From the IMG/VR virus record IMGVR_UViG_3300020420_000026, positions 1 to 46,274 of that record: a DNA stretch of 46,274 bases; one strand, written 5' to 3'. The translations under genes were made by a program, and so were the position numbers. The notes under the pieces were generated by a model. That model was not told the origin of the DNA. It was given only the letters and a program-made list of their open reading frames with translations, and made no database searches. The DNA comes from a virus. Of the stretch, positions 18,028 to 25,758 are shown in pieces (positions within the stretch are counted from its first letter, which is position 1; every line of letters starts with the position of its first letter).

Positions 18028-18264
18028 TTACTTCTTTCGCCTTTTGTGATTATAGTTTATACGTCGACTACTTGTCTTAGTTCTGTTGAACTTGGCCTTC
18101 TCGCCACTCGACATCTCACCTGTAGTCTTAGGTGTCTTAGATGACACACGTCTAGATGGTCTGCAAGCTGGGTAGCCTTTACGCTTCTCACCTTTCTGTC
18201 TGCCACAGGGCTTACCAGTTTTGGTATCAACCCACTTCTCTTGGAACCATCTACGTAAGCTCAT
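18028..18264 (-). CDS. small basic Cys-containing protein
   Basis: 78 residues, strongly basic. The motif WVDTKTGKPCGRQKGEKRKG, followed by YPACRPSRRVSSKTPKT, is widespread in cyanophages and marine phages, with no function known to me. Two Cys (in GKPCGRQ and PACRP) are conserved-looking. The start ATG overlaps the stop of the 54-residue gene (ATGA). It could bind nucleic acid or be packaged, given its charge and its place among head genes. Confidence 0.75.
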   Translation of the reverse strand: MSLRRWFQEKWVDTKTGKPCGRQKGEKRKGYPACRPSRRVSSKTPKTTGEMSSGEKAKFNRTKTSSRRINYNHKRRKK

Positions 18265-18425
18265 CTTCTTTTCTTTTTAGTGTAGCCGGGTGCAGTCTTC
18301 TTTTTACCACCAGCTTTGACTTGACCCTTACATACTTTAACACCGTATGCGTTTGCATATGCAGAGGGGTATACTTTAAATTTTCTTTTAGCAGCTGCTT
18401 TACCACGAGGACATAATTTACCCAT
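18261..18425 (-). CDS. 54-residue basic protein (CPRGKAAAKRKFKVYPSAYA family)
   Basis: The sequence starts MGKLCPRGKAAAKRKFKVYP and continues SAYANAYGVKVCKG, a small conserved phage family. It has a strong ribosome binding site (GGAGG about 12 bases upstream, inside the preceding micro-ORF), an ATG that overlaps the upstream stop as TAATG, and an ATGA overlap with the next gene. Lys-rich tail. Function unknown. Confidence 0.8.
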   Translation of the reverse strand: MGKLCPRGKAAAKRKFKVYPSAYANAYGVKVCKGQVKAGGKKKTAPGYTKKKRR

Positions 18426-18484
18426 TAGCGTTTCTTACCTCCTTTATGGCTACAGCCACATTTTTTTCCTTTCTTGTGTGCCAT
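18425..18484 (-). CDS. 19-residue Cys/His/Lys micro-protein
   Basis: It reads MAHKKGKKCGCSHKGGKKR. Its stop overlaps the start of the 54-residue gene (TAATG), and it starts two bases after the stop of the oxygenase gene upstream. Its 3' end supplies the GGAGG used by the next gene. The CGCSH cluster could bind metal. It could also be just a translational leader. Confidence 0.5.
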   Translation of the reverse strand: MAHKKGKKCGCSHKGGKKR

Positions 18485-18485
18485 G

Positions 18486-19115
18486 TTATTTTACTGTTAA
18501 TCCACAGAACGCTGAATCATCACCGATGCTCCCATAAGGAAAACAGTTAAAAGATAGTGAGATTCTATCGTCAGTGCTTTGTAGTGGTGGGACGAAGTGC
18601 CCCATAGATGAGTGGAATAGAAGAAGCTGCCCCTTACGAACTTTTTTTGTCCATGCTTGGGCGTTAAAGTCATTAAATTTTTTTGGTAAAATTACAATGG
18701 TATCTGTTGATTTACCATCGTCAAATTGTATAACGTCAACTTCTTCATTTACTTGAATATAAAATACTCCAGATATAAAACTGTTTGCATGTGTATGTCG
18801 ATGATGTCCCATCGCTGATCCTTTACATAAGTTTATCCAAGATTGTGTAATCCTAAAATCATATTCACTCTTGTCAAACTTATCACCAACAATTAGATGC
18901 TGAGCATATACCTGTATAGCATCTTCTATAAACTTCCTAAGATCAGGAAAATGACTATTTAAAATATAACGATCTTTGCTGTTCCAGTTGTATACTCCGG
19001 CGCAAGCACCGTCTAGTAATTTTATAGCTAGGGCTGTATCTTCTTCTCGCCAGCCAGTATACTGTGTCTCCATAACAGCGGATGGAAAAAGACGGTTTAT
19101 TTTATACTCTGTCAT
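18486..19115 (-). CDS. 2OG-Fe(II) oxygenase-like protein 2
   Basis: 209 residues of the same broad family as the protein at 17462: SWINLCKGSAMGHHRHTHAN, SFISGVFYIQ, GQLLLFHSSMGHFV and DDRISLSFN. Candidate ligands are H107 and H109, H173 and R184. Sequence similarity to oxygenase 1 is confined to these motifs, so they look like separate acquisitions or old paralogues. Overlaps the 66-residue gene upstream by four bases. Substrate unknown. Confidence 0.82.
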   Translation of the reverse strand: MTEYKINRLFPSAVMETQYTGWREEDTALAIKLLDGACAGVYNWNSKDRYILNSHFPDLRKFIEDAIQVYAQHLIVGDKFDKSEYDFRITQSWINLCKGSAMGHHRHTHANSFISGVFYIQVNEEVDVIQFDDGKSTDTIVILPKKFNDFNAQAWTKKVRKGQLLLFHSSMGHFVPPLQSTDDRISLSFNCFPYGSIGDDSAFCGLTVK

Positions 19116-19312
19116 GCTTTTGGTATCTTTTTCTTGAATCTAATTTTGTCATCGTTTAGCCTACCACCACCTAGATTAGGCATGTATTTATTCATACCTT
19201 CATCAAACTTAATAGGTGTGCTTGGCCCATCATTCATGGCTATTGGTGTTTTATCACCCCTCATTTCCCTTTTCTTTCTAGGGTCATTTTCATCATAAAA
19301 AAGTTGTGCCAT
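19112..19312 (-). CDS. 66-residue basic protein with RGDKTPI motif
   Basis: It contains KREMRGDKTPIAMNDGPSTP and a Lys-rich end. The RGDKTPI motif recurs in the protein encoded just upstream (19312-19545), suggesting an old duplication or a shared binding surface. It overlaps both neighbours by 1-4 bases. Function unknown. Confidence 0.72.
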   Translation of the reverse strand: MAQLFYDENDPRKKREMRGDKTPIAMNDGPSTPIKFDEGMNKYMPNLGGGRLNDDKIRFKKKIPKA

Positions 19313-19545
19313 TATACTTGACCTTTTTTCTTATTCTTTTTATTTAATAATCTATCGAGAATTGCTTTGCCATCTTTTGGTTCCATAGGATCACCAGACA
19401 TATCATTGTCAGCATCCATCTTAGCCTTTCTTCGATAGAAATTACCGGGGTCTTTATTTACGGCTATATTTATTGGTGTCTTATCACCTCTTGATTCCGT
19501 AATTCTCATTCTGCCTTTTTCATCAGGCTCGTGGTATGTTTTCAT
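19312..19545 (-). CDS. 77-residue charged protein with RGDKTPI motif
   Basis: It starts at ATG 19545 (MKTYHEPDEKGRM), which overlaps the upstream stop as TAATG; a longer open frame to 19638 merely shadows the upstream gene. It contains ITESRGDKTPINIAVNKDPG and ends in NKKNKKKG. Shares RGDKTPI with its downstream neighbour. Function unknown. Confidence 0.72.
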   Translation of the reverse strand: MKTYHEPDEKGRMRITESRGDKTPINIAVNKDPGNFYRRKAKMDADNDMSGDPMEPKDGKAILDRLLNKKNKKKGQV

Positions 19546-19793
19546 TAGCACTTCCATCTGCGTAGGGCAAGTGCCTTTCGTGTGGGCTTGCCGTTTGGTT
19601 TTTTCATTGGGCCTTTTACACCTTTCATACGGGCACAAAAGGACTTCTTTCTAGCCCCTCCTCCGGGCTGTGGAGCTTTGAGATTAGAGCCAGTGGCACG
19701 ATTGTACTTGGCTCTTCCCTTAGCTGTCAGGCCGCCTTTGCGACTCTTCTCACCTCTTCCGAGAGACAGGCTTACTCCCTTTCTTTTTGCCAT
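19545..19793 (-). CDS. 82-residue basic protein (GGLTAKGRAKYNRATGSNLK family)
   Basis: It contains GGLTAKGRAKYNRATGSNLK, then APQPGGGARKKSFCARMKGV and GPMKKPNGKPTRKALALRRW. This is a well-spread family of small phage proteins, often near structural genes; I recall a DUF6321-type annotation but cannot confirm it. High Arg/Lys content suggests nucleic acid or capsid binding. Confidence 0.8.
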   Translation of the reverse strand: MAKRKGVSLSLGRGEKSRKGGLTAKGRAKYNRATGSNLKAPQPGGGARKKSFCARMKGVKGPMKKPNGKPTRKALALRRWKC

Positions 19794-19908
19794 TCTTACC
19801 TCTTAGTTTTTTGAAGTCAGCTCCTGTGATCTTATCTCGGGGTGGTGCTACTCTGGCAATCTTCATCTGACCGGCAGAGTATTTCTTCTTACCAGCTGGC
19901 TTAGGCAT
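19750..19908 (-). CDS. 52-residue basic protein (KKYSAGQMKIARVAPPRDKI family)
   Basis: It reads MPKPAGKKKYSAGQMKIARV, then APPRDKITGADFKKLRG and a Lys/Arg-rich tail. Conserved small phage protein. Its ATG overlaps the hli stop (TAATG), and its 3' end overlaps the next gene by 44 bases in another frame. Function unknown. Confidence 0.78.
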   Translation of the reverse strand: MPKPAGKKKYSAGQMKIARVAPPRDKITGADFKKLRGKNGKKKGSKPVSRKR

Positions 19909-20042
19909 TACAATATACCGGGTATGATTTGTCCTGTAGTGATGTATGTGCCGATAGCTATTACGAATCCTATCATAGCTAGTCTTCCGTTAAGCTCCTC
20001 TGCTGGATGCCATTTTTGATTTTCGTGGTTGTGGTGTGTCAT
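19908..20042 (-). CDS. hli: high-light-inducible protein
   Basis: 44 residues with a short His/Asn-rich N-terminus, then WHPAEELNGRLAMIGFVIAI and GTYITTGQIIPGIL. This is the single-helix Hli/SCP core with the chlorophyll-binding ExxNxR motif (E15, N18, R20) and the phage-typical TTGQIIPGI end. Hli proteins bind chlorophyll and carotenoid in the thylakoid membrane and protect photosystem assembly under stress. It is an auxiliary metabolic gene embedded among late head genes, so it should be expressed with virion genes. It is the strongest evidence for a cyanobacterial host. Confidence 0.93.
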   Translation of the reverse strand: MTHHNHENQKWHPAEELNGRLAMIGFVIAIGTYITTGQIIPGIL

Positions 20043-20046
20043 AATT

Positions 20047-20238
20047 TTATACTGGGTAGTTGTTGTTTTCTTTGAAGACATCTCTTGTCTTGTTGTTGTT
20101 TTTGGCTAAAGGATAAATTAGTCCCGGTATCGGGAGCTGTCTGGTATACTCTTTTTTCTCTGGTACAAAAAGATCTTGAGGGTGTCGTGTATCAGAGGTT
20201 CCAGAACCAGATTTCTTTTTACCGTTCTTTTTAGTCAT
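20047..20238 (-). CDS. 63-residue hydrophilic protein
   Basis: It reads MTKKNGKKKSGSGTSDTRHP, then QDLFVPEKKEYTRQLPIPGL and an Asn/Lys-rich tail. Its start overlaps the stop of the JmjC-like gene by eight bases, and hli begins five bases downstream. Short and basic like its neighbours. No recognised family. Confidence 0.65.
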   Translation of the reverse strand: MTKKNGKKKSGSGTSDTRHPQDLFVPEKKEYTRQLPIPGLIYPLAKNNNKTRDVFKENNNYPV

Positions 20239-20701
20239 AATAATAAATTAGCGGAAAGCTAACTGATAATCTTGGATCTTGTAAGGTGGTTGCTAAATGT
20301 GGATAAAATCTTGGTATACATATAGCATCACCCGGTCTGAGAACTTTGTCAATAATTGGTTCTGACTTGATATCCATTTGGTAAGGATTCATTCTTTCAT
20401 AATCCTGTATGGATTTAATATTCTCAGTTCCTTCTACTTTATCCCAGACCTTGAAGTTAGTTACTCCTTCACATTGTACAATAATATTATCTGCTAAGTC
20501 AAAGTGAACTCCGAATGGATGTGGTTTATCTTTATCTAAACACATATACACGTGAGCATCGACATTCATGTTGTACTCTTTTTCTAAATCATTTGCCAGT
20601 GCATTGAGTTTTTTAGTCATGCTAGCCATACCTCTAAAATAACAGGTAGAGCCATCTGCACCGTAAGGAATTAGTTTTGTCAACACATGAGTCTTAAACA
20701 C
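20231..20701 (-). CDS. JmjC/cupin-type 2OG oxygenase-like protein 3
   Basis: 156 residues from GTG 20701. The double-stranded beta-helix pattern is clear: HVYMCLDKDKPHPFGVHFDL, IIVQCEGVTNFKVW, LRPGDAICIPRFYPHLATTL, and RLSVSFPL. H66-x-D68 and H135 fit the Fe(II) triad of JmjC/Cupin_4 hydroxylases, which modify ribosomal proteins and other targets. The frame is open upstream for about 25 more codons that look protein-like (KDQYYQDLLSWSELENVF) but contain no ATG, GTG or TTG early enough, so a rare start codon is possible. Confidence 0.72.
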   Translation of the reverse strand: MFKTHVLTKLIPYGADGSTCYFRGMASMTKKLNALANDLEKEYNMNVDAHVYMCLDKDKPHPFGVHFDLADNIIVQCEGVTNFKVWDKVEGTENIKSIQDYERMNPYQMDIKSEPIIDKVLRPGDAICIPRFYPHLATTLQDPRLSVSFPLIYYYD

Positions 20702-20760
20702 ATTTTCTAGTTCACTCCAACTAAGTAGATCCTGATAGTACTGATCTTTATATTCTGCTT

Positions 20761-20880
20761 CTATTTTTTTCCTTTCTTAAGTTTCTTTAGCTTTTCTAGA
20801 GCCATCTTTTTCTTCATGGCTGCTGTCATTTTCTTACCTTTTTTAGCTGGCATTTTGCCGCCACCGTAATGTCCGGGCAT
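20761..20880 (-). CDS. 39-residue Lys-rich protein
   Basis: It reads MPGHYGGGKMPAKKGKKMTA, then AMKKKMALEKLKKLKKGKK. The MPGHYGGGK start is recurrent in small cyanophage proteins. It lies two bases after the scaffold stop. It is highly basic and probably helical at the C-terminus; it could neutralise DNA or contact the scaffold. Function unknown. Confidence 0.7.
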   Translation of the reverse strand: MPGHYGGGKMPAKKGKKMTAAMKKKMALEKLKKLKKGKK

Positions 20881-20882
20881 AG

Positions 20883-21674
20883 TTAGAACTCCAAATTAGA
20901 TCTGTCAAGTTTTTCAATTACGTCTTGTCTGTAAGCTGGGTCTCTGTCGTAGCGAACATCGTTCATTGCTGCGACTAGCTCTTGCTGACTGCGGAAAACG
21001 TCACCGCTGTTTGTAGGTGCTTTACCTGTTACCATTCTACCTTCTACTCCATTAGCGTTATCGTACTGTGCCTTGAGTCCGGCTACCGCAAGATTGATAG
21101 CCTGCACACTACCTGTATTTACAACATCATCAAACGCATTTATCTGTTCAGCTTCGAGATTGCTCTTAGCCCAGTTAATAATGTTTGAATAAGCTGCTTC
21201 ACCACCAGCTGCATTTTTGATCTGATTAACTTGTGATTCAGAAATCTCAACTGGTGTTTGCTGTGCTTGTTGATACTCAGGTAATTGTTGTACCTCCATG
21301 TAAGCCTTGATTAGATCTTGGCTAGACATAGAAGAGAACTTTTGTAATGTCTCAGGAGAGAGTTCATTGCCATTGGCATAGTACTCATCGGTAGCAGAAG
21401 TTATAAGAGTAGCTCCCTCGGACAGCGTAGGCTTATCCTCGGGTTCTTTCTCTGCTACTTCTGTTTCACCTTTATCTTCTTGTTCCCCAAGTTTACTCTG
21501 TAACTCCATGTAAGCTTTCTCAAGCTCTTGAGCACTCTTATACTTACCAGCATAGACTTGCTCTTCTTGTTGAGATATCTGTTCACCAACCTGTAGAGAG
21601 TCTTGCTCCTCTGCTGTCAGGTTGTCCATGGTTGTTACGTTCTGAGGTTCTTGGTATGATAATGTTTCTGACAT
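20883..21674 (-). CDS. scaffolding (capsid assembly) protein, T7 gp9-like
   Basis: 263 residues, acidic, Gln/Glu-rich and low in hydrophobic residues, with AGKYKSAQELEKAYMELQSK at about 42-61, the characteristic motif of podoviral scaffolds. The C-terminus (AAMNDVRYDRDPAYRQDVIE) resembles the capsid-binding end. It follows the portal gene directly, as in T7. Unlike in T7, the capsid gene does not follow at once but about 3.4 kb later. Confidence 0.9.
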   Translation of the reverse strand: MSETLSYQEPQNVTTMDNLTAEEQDSLQVGEQISQQEEQVYAGKYKSAQELEKAYMELQSKLGEQEDKGETEVAEKEPEDKPTLSEGATLITSATDEYYANGNELSPETLQKFSSMSSQDLIKAYMEVQQLPEYQQAQQTPVEISESQVNQIKNAAGGEAAYSNIINWAKSNLEAEQINAFDDVVNTGSVQAINLAVAGLKAQYDNANGVEGRMVTGKAPTNSGDVFRSQQELVAAMNDVRYDRDPAYRQDVIEKLDRSNLEF

Positions 21675-21675
21675 A

Positions 21676-23256
21676 TTATTGTGGTGGTTGTTGTAATCCT
21701 TGTATCACTGCTGATGCCTGCTCTGCTAACTCTGGGTTCTTCTCAGGATCCATCAGAGGTGTGCCTGCAATCTGACCTGTTTGATTAACAAGTGATTGTT
21801 GTGCTGCTTGAGCTTGCTGCATCTGCTTCATCTGTTCTAACTGCTGTGGTGTACGTACAAGATTAAGTACATCTATACCTTGTGCAGCTGCAAGACGTTT
21901 GATTGCTTCAGATGGGTCTACAAACTTCATCAGTGCTTCTGGCCCTAAGACCTGACCGATGGTTTGTATAAATCTAGTCAAGGCTTCATTGTCTTGGCCT
22001 CTACCTAGACTGTTGATACCAGCTACAATCTTTGGTCTAACGACATCTTTTGGTAGTCTGGGTATCTGGTTCGATCTCTGTAGTATTAACAGAGTTCTAT
22101 TGAGGTAGGGTATTAAGAACTCTACCGTTAACAAGCTGAACAGTCCGCCAAGGGATTGCTCTAGCTCTAGCTGTGTGAGGCGTACCTCTTCAGCTGTTAC
22201 TCTCTCTGCGTTCCTGACATTCATAACCAAGAAAGCTTCGAGTATTCTCTTTTCTAACTGTGCTGCTAAGTTTGCAGCTGTAGCAAAGTCCGCTGTCTTA
22301 CCGACTTGCACGACTCCTACATCTTCTGGTCTACCCTGTATGATAGCTCCGTTTCCAGCTTTGGCTAGAGTACCCGGCTTGGTGGTTGCAGATGGTGATA
22401 CAAGAAAGACAACTTTACTTGCCACACTTGCTCCTTCTACAAGAGCTTGGGATAATCCATCGAGACTTCTTAGATCTCCGATAAACTCTTCTACTCTACC
22501 ACGTCCGTAGTCTTCTCCGTCTACTGTATTGAATCGAAGCACTAACCATGGTGAGGCGTTTTTGGGTGCTGTGCTCTGGCTTCCGGCTAGTATCATATCG
22601 TCTACCTCCTGATGCCATCTCCAGCTACCGCTACTCTCATCCATCTTAACACAGGTGTATACCTCAGCGTCGTCTTCATAAGAATCTGGTTTGTTTACCT
22701 CATCGGTAGGCATAGGCGATTCTAGACCTAGTACCTTTCTGCTAACCATTTCTTTGGTTATTATTTCTATAACATTACCGTTACCGTCTCGTTCGACGAC
22801 GTATCTGTTTAGTGGATAATGTTTTAACCCATCTTTTGCCATAAAGATTAGGGCATTACCAGATACAATTAGGTGTTTGAACGCTTGGTGGACAACGACT
22901 CTATCACTTGATGCAGCGATGTAGTCCATAATCAATCTCTCAATCTTTGAGAATGATAAGTCTAACTCACTACGCATCATAGGATCTAGTGTATCTCCTA
23001 GCTTGTCATCCCTGACCTGTAGTTTGAAGAAGGCTGTCTGTGGTGGTAGCATAGCAAGCATAAGTTTTGCTGCAAGTGTAACCACTGCCTTTGCTCCTAC
23101 TGATTGGTAGGGTTGTAGTAGAGTCCGTTTGCCTGACGCATCATCGTCTTGCCTAACGAGATAAGGTAGGGTAAGTTCTGAGCACTCAACTGCTGTATCA
23201 AGAAACTGTGTTCTTCCTGATGTTAGCATTGAATACTTTTCCCTAGCCTTATACAC
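21676..23256 (-). CDS. portal / head-tail connector (T7 gp8-like)
   Basis: 526 residues (T7 gp8: 536). Motifs of the Head-tail connector family: YKAREKYSMLTSGRTQFLDT, CSELTLPYL, LLQPYQSVGAKAVVTLAAKL, MLAMLPPQTAFFKL, and VVEFIGDLRSLDGLSQ-like text in YGRGRVEEFIGDLRSLDGLS. The C-terminus is Gln-rich (EQMKQMQQAQAAQQ). It forms the dodecameric vertex through which DNA is packaged. Confidence 0.94.
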   Translation of the reverse strand: MYKAREKYSMLTSGRTQFLDTAVECSELTLPYLVRQDDDASGKRTLLQPYQSVGAKAVVTLAAKLMLAMLPPQTAFFKLQVRDDKLGDTLDPMMRSELDLSFSKIERLIMDYIAASSDRVVVHQAFKHLIVSGNALIFMAKDGLKHYPLNRYVVERDGNGNVIEIITKEMVSRKVLGLESPMPTDEVNKPDSYEDDAEVYTCVKMDESSGSWRWHQEVDDMILAGSQSTAPKNASPWLVLRFNTVDGEDYGRGRVEEFIGDLRSLDGLSQALVEGASVASKVVFLVSPSATTKPGTLAKAGNGAIIQGRPEDVGVVQVGKTADFATAANLAAQLEKRILEAFLVMNVRNAERVTAEEVRLTQLELEQSLGGLFSLLTVEFLIPYLNRTLLILQRSNQIPRLPKDVVRPKIVAGINSLGRGQDNEALTRFIQTIGQVLGPEALMKFVDPSEAIKRLAAAQGIDVLNLVRTPQQLEQMKQMQQAQAAQQSLVNQTGQIAGTPLMDPEKNPELAEQASAVIQGLQQPPQ

Positions 23257-23515
23257 TTAGTCCTCCTGTTCCAGTGCCACCTGTGGCTCCTGTATTTACA
23301 TTTATTTTAAGTGCATCTGTACCTGTAGCTTTGGCTACGTTTACAGCATCACCTTTTTTGGCTGTTGTTCCATACTCCACTCCGGGTACTTCATCTGGAT
23401 CTGTTAGATCCTTCTTAGTTGGTAGTGAAGATTGTTCTATTTTATCTTGTTTCTTCGCAATGATAGGTGCAGGGGTTGACTGCGGTGTTGGCGAAGGTGA
23501 TCTAAATAGGCACAT
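23249..23515 (-). CDS. small tail-assembly-like protein upstream of the portal gene
   Basis: 88 residues: MCLFRSPSPTPQSTPAPIIA, then a charged middle and a Gly/Thr-rich end TGGTGTGGLSV. Marine T7-like phages carry a small MCxF...P-rich protein with a GxGLxI end at this position, often annotated as a T7 gp7.3-like tail or assembly protein. Only position and these end motifs support the link. It overlaps the portal start by eight bases. Confidence 0.68.
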   Translation of the reverse strand: MCLFRSPSPTPQSTPAPIIAKKQDKIEQSSLPTKKDLTDPDEVPGVEYGTTAKKGDAVNVAKATGTDALKINVNTGATGGTGTGGLSV

Positions 23516-23705
23516 TGTTATCGTCTTCTAAAATTGATTTTACATATTGTACAACTGACTCTTGGCCAGCTCTATACATAATGGAGGCATGATCCTCCTT
23601 GGGGTGGACTGGATACCAAGCGAACTTGGATTCCAGATCCTCTACAAGTTTCTCAAGTTTCTCTGAATAAAATTTAAGCGTATTGTGGGAGGTTTGTATT
23701 TGCAT
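23502..23705 (-). CDS. 67-residue protein between RNR beta and the head module
   Basis: From ATG 23705: MQIQTSHNTLKFYSEKLEKL, then a predicted helix and KEDHASIMYRAGQESVVQYV. It overlaps the RNR beta end by 32 bases and the next gene by 14. Longer in-frame starts (to 23768) lie wholly inside the RNR gene. No recognised family. Confidence 0.65.
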   Translation of the reverse strand: MQIQTSHNTLKFYSEKLEKLVEDLESKFAWYPVHPKEDHASIMYRAGQESVVQYVKSILEDDNNVPI

Positions 23706-24387
23706 GTTCAAAGAACGCTGGCATACGAGCTGCTTTTGTGTCGGCAAACTGTGGTGCTTTGCCTTCATACATCAACCGGTCGCTCGCATCTAGCCAGAAT
23801 GATTTGTCTAAGTGTTTGTCCGGTGAAGTTTTTAGGGGTTGTAGTACCCAAGATATAGTTGCCTTCCGAAGCTTATCCAAGCTAGAGCTAGGACGAAGAC
23901 CAAGCTCGGCACAAACCAAGCTATTAGTCGCCACGTGAATCTGTTCGTCTCTGGATATATCAGCTGATACTGTTCTAAGAGCTGCATCACCAAGAAAACG
24001 AAACATAGGCAATAAAACAAAGAATATAGCTCGCTCGGCCACGAGGGCTTTTGCGATAGTGTGGTCAGGGTGTTGTATCCAAGCATCTCTTAATCGTATC
24101 GCCTCCATTTCAGCAATGGGATCAGCCCCATGGGATTCAACAATGAAGCCAAGAGCGAGATCATGCTTAATCTCATCTTTAACGTTTGACTCAAGAAGTG
24201 TCCTCGCTGACTGCGGGACTTCTTTCTCCAAGCCTTGTGTAATAAATTCTCCAACTGGTAGCTCCATATGACGTATTGCGAGAGCACGCTTGATGGTTTC
24301 TTCAGCACCAGATCTTACCTCCCCTTTGGTGGGTTTTACGGGAGTCCATGTTCTTTTCCTTTCTAATAATTTTTCGTATGGGTTCAT
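23674..24387 (-). CDS. nrdB: ribonucleotide reductase small (beta) subunit, short cyanophage type
   Basis: 237 residues of ferritin-like helices. E72-I-K-H75, E118 and E148-Q-I-H151 match the metal ligands of class I RNR beta subunits. The residue four after H75, which is the radical Tyr in E. coli NrdB, is Leu79, so the classical tyrosyl radical is absent. P-SSP7-type cyanophage RNRs were once called class II and later reassigned to class I with such an unusual small subunit, and this gene fits that picture. It overlaps the alpha gene by four bases (ATGA). It supplies dNTPs with the alpha subunit. Confidence 0.82.
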   Translation of the reverse strand: MNPYEKLLERKRTWTPVKPTKGEVRSGAEETIKRALAIRHMELPVGEFITQGLEKEVPQSARTLLESNVKDEIKHDLALGFIVESHGADPIAEMEAIRLRDAWIQHPDHTIAKALVAERAIFFVLLPMFRFLGDAALRTVSADISRDEQIHVATNSLVCAELGLRPSSSLDKLRKATISWVLQPLKTSPDKHLDKSFWLDASDRLMYEGKAPQFADTKAARMPAFFEHANTNLPQYA

Positions 24388-25757
24388 TGTTCGCAGTCAC
24401 ATTTGATTTTGTTGTCAAGAATACCATCCAAATAATCCTGTATGTCGGTATCCCCAAGTGCTGCGTAAGCGTCAGACTTATCTTGGACATCGCCCATAAC
24501 TTGTAATGAATAGTACAAAGAGGTTTGTGAACTTCCAAGCCACTCCTCTATAAATGCTTCATCATATCGTACAACATCACTCCAAGAGTTGAAGCTGTAT
24601 CCATGAAGCAATCCTGTCCTATCGAGCATTGTCATAATTTCGTCTGCTACACGCTTGTATGCGTCCCATCCTACTTCACTTGCAATCTCAACGTTACCGT
24701 AGTTGACTCTTTCTACTCCGAACTCGCCAGAGTCTCTGTCAACCATTCTAGCTATTGGTGGTGCTATCTCGGGTGTGCATGTAAAGCCGTCTAGGTCTCT
24801 ACTGCGATAGCTGCAACTGGCAGTGGGTGCAATAGCGAACGCCCTTACCATGTTATGTTCTCTTGCAATCTGAGCTGCTTCAAAGATTGCATTGTTTAGT
24901 GCCCAAGCGGCACAGCCTGCTTCGTTGTTTGCGGAGTGGCCAAGGTTTACCAAGCGGAGTGCCTCTCCGAATTTCTCGTACGTGATGTTATACTTTCTGA
25001 GGAAGTTGGCAAGACCGAGCACTCCAAGCCCCACTTGTCTGTCAACTTCTGGGGTAAGGTACTCTCCAGATTCTCCAACACCTGTCCGGCCATGGAGATC
25101 ACACAACTCGGACATACCTGTAACGAAAGCCTCTTGTAAATCGTCGAGTGTACAGGCACCGAGATTGACATGCTGTAACAAGCAAGTCCCACGTGAGGGC
25201 AAGTATACCTCAAGACAGACGTTCCCATAGATACGCTCCCCGGATTCGGTGTATTTGATTTTGTTGAGCCAGATGTCTCCTGATTTGATTCCATAAAGTA
25301 AAGCGTCCTTAACGTCTTGTTCTGCAAACTTCCACATGTCATCGTCAATGTCGATGCAACGCTTGACCCAAGGCAGTTCTGATCTGGAAGCTGTAATAAA
25401 GTCCACCGCATCTGGGTGGCATAGGTCTAGGTGCAATACGATAGCACCATTCTTGTAAGCTCCACCTCTTCTCAAGGTTTCATTTAGAGCTGAATATATT
25501 TTGCCGAAGCTGACTGGGCCAGTGGCCACAAGTCCTTTGTCATTTTCATGACCGGCTGGTCTAAGCTTAGATAGGTGGATTGCACAGCCTGCACCAAATC
25601 TTAGTGCGTGACTTGCGAATCTCCAGCTAGCTTCGATGCCGTTGTCCCCTTCCATGCTGTCTTCAACAACGAAGGTTGTGCATGATACAGGTAGTCTTGA
25701 TTCAGGATCGTCGATCCAAGACTGTACCCGTCCAGTGCGGGAGATTAAGTTAGACAT
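24384..25757 (-). CDS. nrdA: ribonucleotide reductase large (alpha) subunit, short class I-like
   Basis: 457 residues, much shorter than typical NrdA and without an N-terminal ATP cone. Key residues are visible: C26 (PVSCTTF), N179-V-C181-L-E183 with the thiyl Cys, C192 (GTCLL), the adjacent Tyr pair Y415-Y416 used for radical transfer in class I, and a C-terminal C453-x-C455 for re-reduction. The Tyr pair and the neighbouring beta gene argue for class I and not class II. The missing ATP cone suggests loss of overall activity control by dATP. It follows gene 6-like exonuclease, the usual cyanopodovirus place. Confidence 0.9.
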   Translation of the reverse strand: MSNLISRTGRVQSWIDDPESRLPVSCTTFVVEDSMEGDNGIEASWRFASHALRFGAGCAIHLSKLRPAGHENDKGLVATGPVSFGKIYSALNETLRRGGAYKNGAIVLHLDLCHPDAVDFITASRSELPWVKRCIDIDDDMWKFAEQDVKDALLYGIKSGDIWLNKIKYTESGERIYGNVCLEVYLPSRGTCLLQHVNLGACTLDDLQEAFVTGMSELCDLHGRTGVGESGEYLTPEVDRQVGLGVLGLANFLRKYNITYEKFGEALRLVNLGHSANNEAGCAAWALNNAIFEAAQIAREHNMVRAFAIAPTASCSYRSRDLDGFTCTPEIAPPIARMVDRDSGEFGVERVNYGNVEIASEVGWDAYKRVADEIMTMLDRTGLLHGYSFNSWSDVVRYDEAFIEEWLGSSQTSLYYSLQVMGDVQDKSDAYAALGDTDIQDYLDGILDNKIKCDCEQ

Positions 25758-25758
25758 T

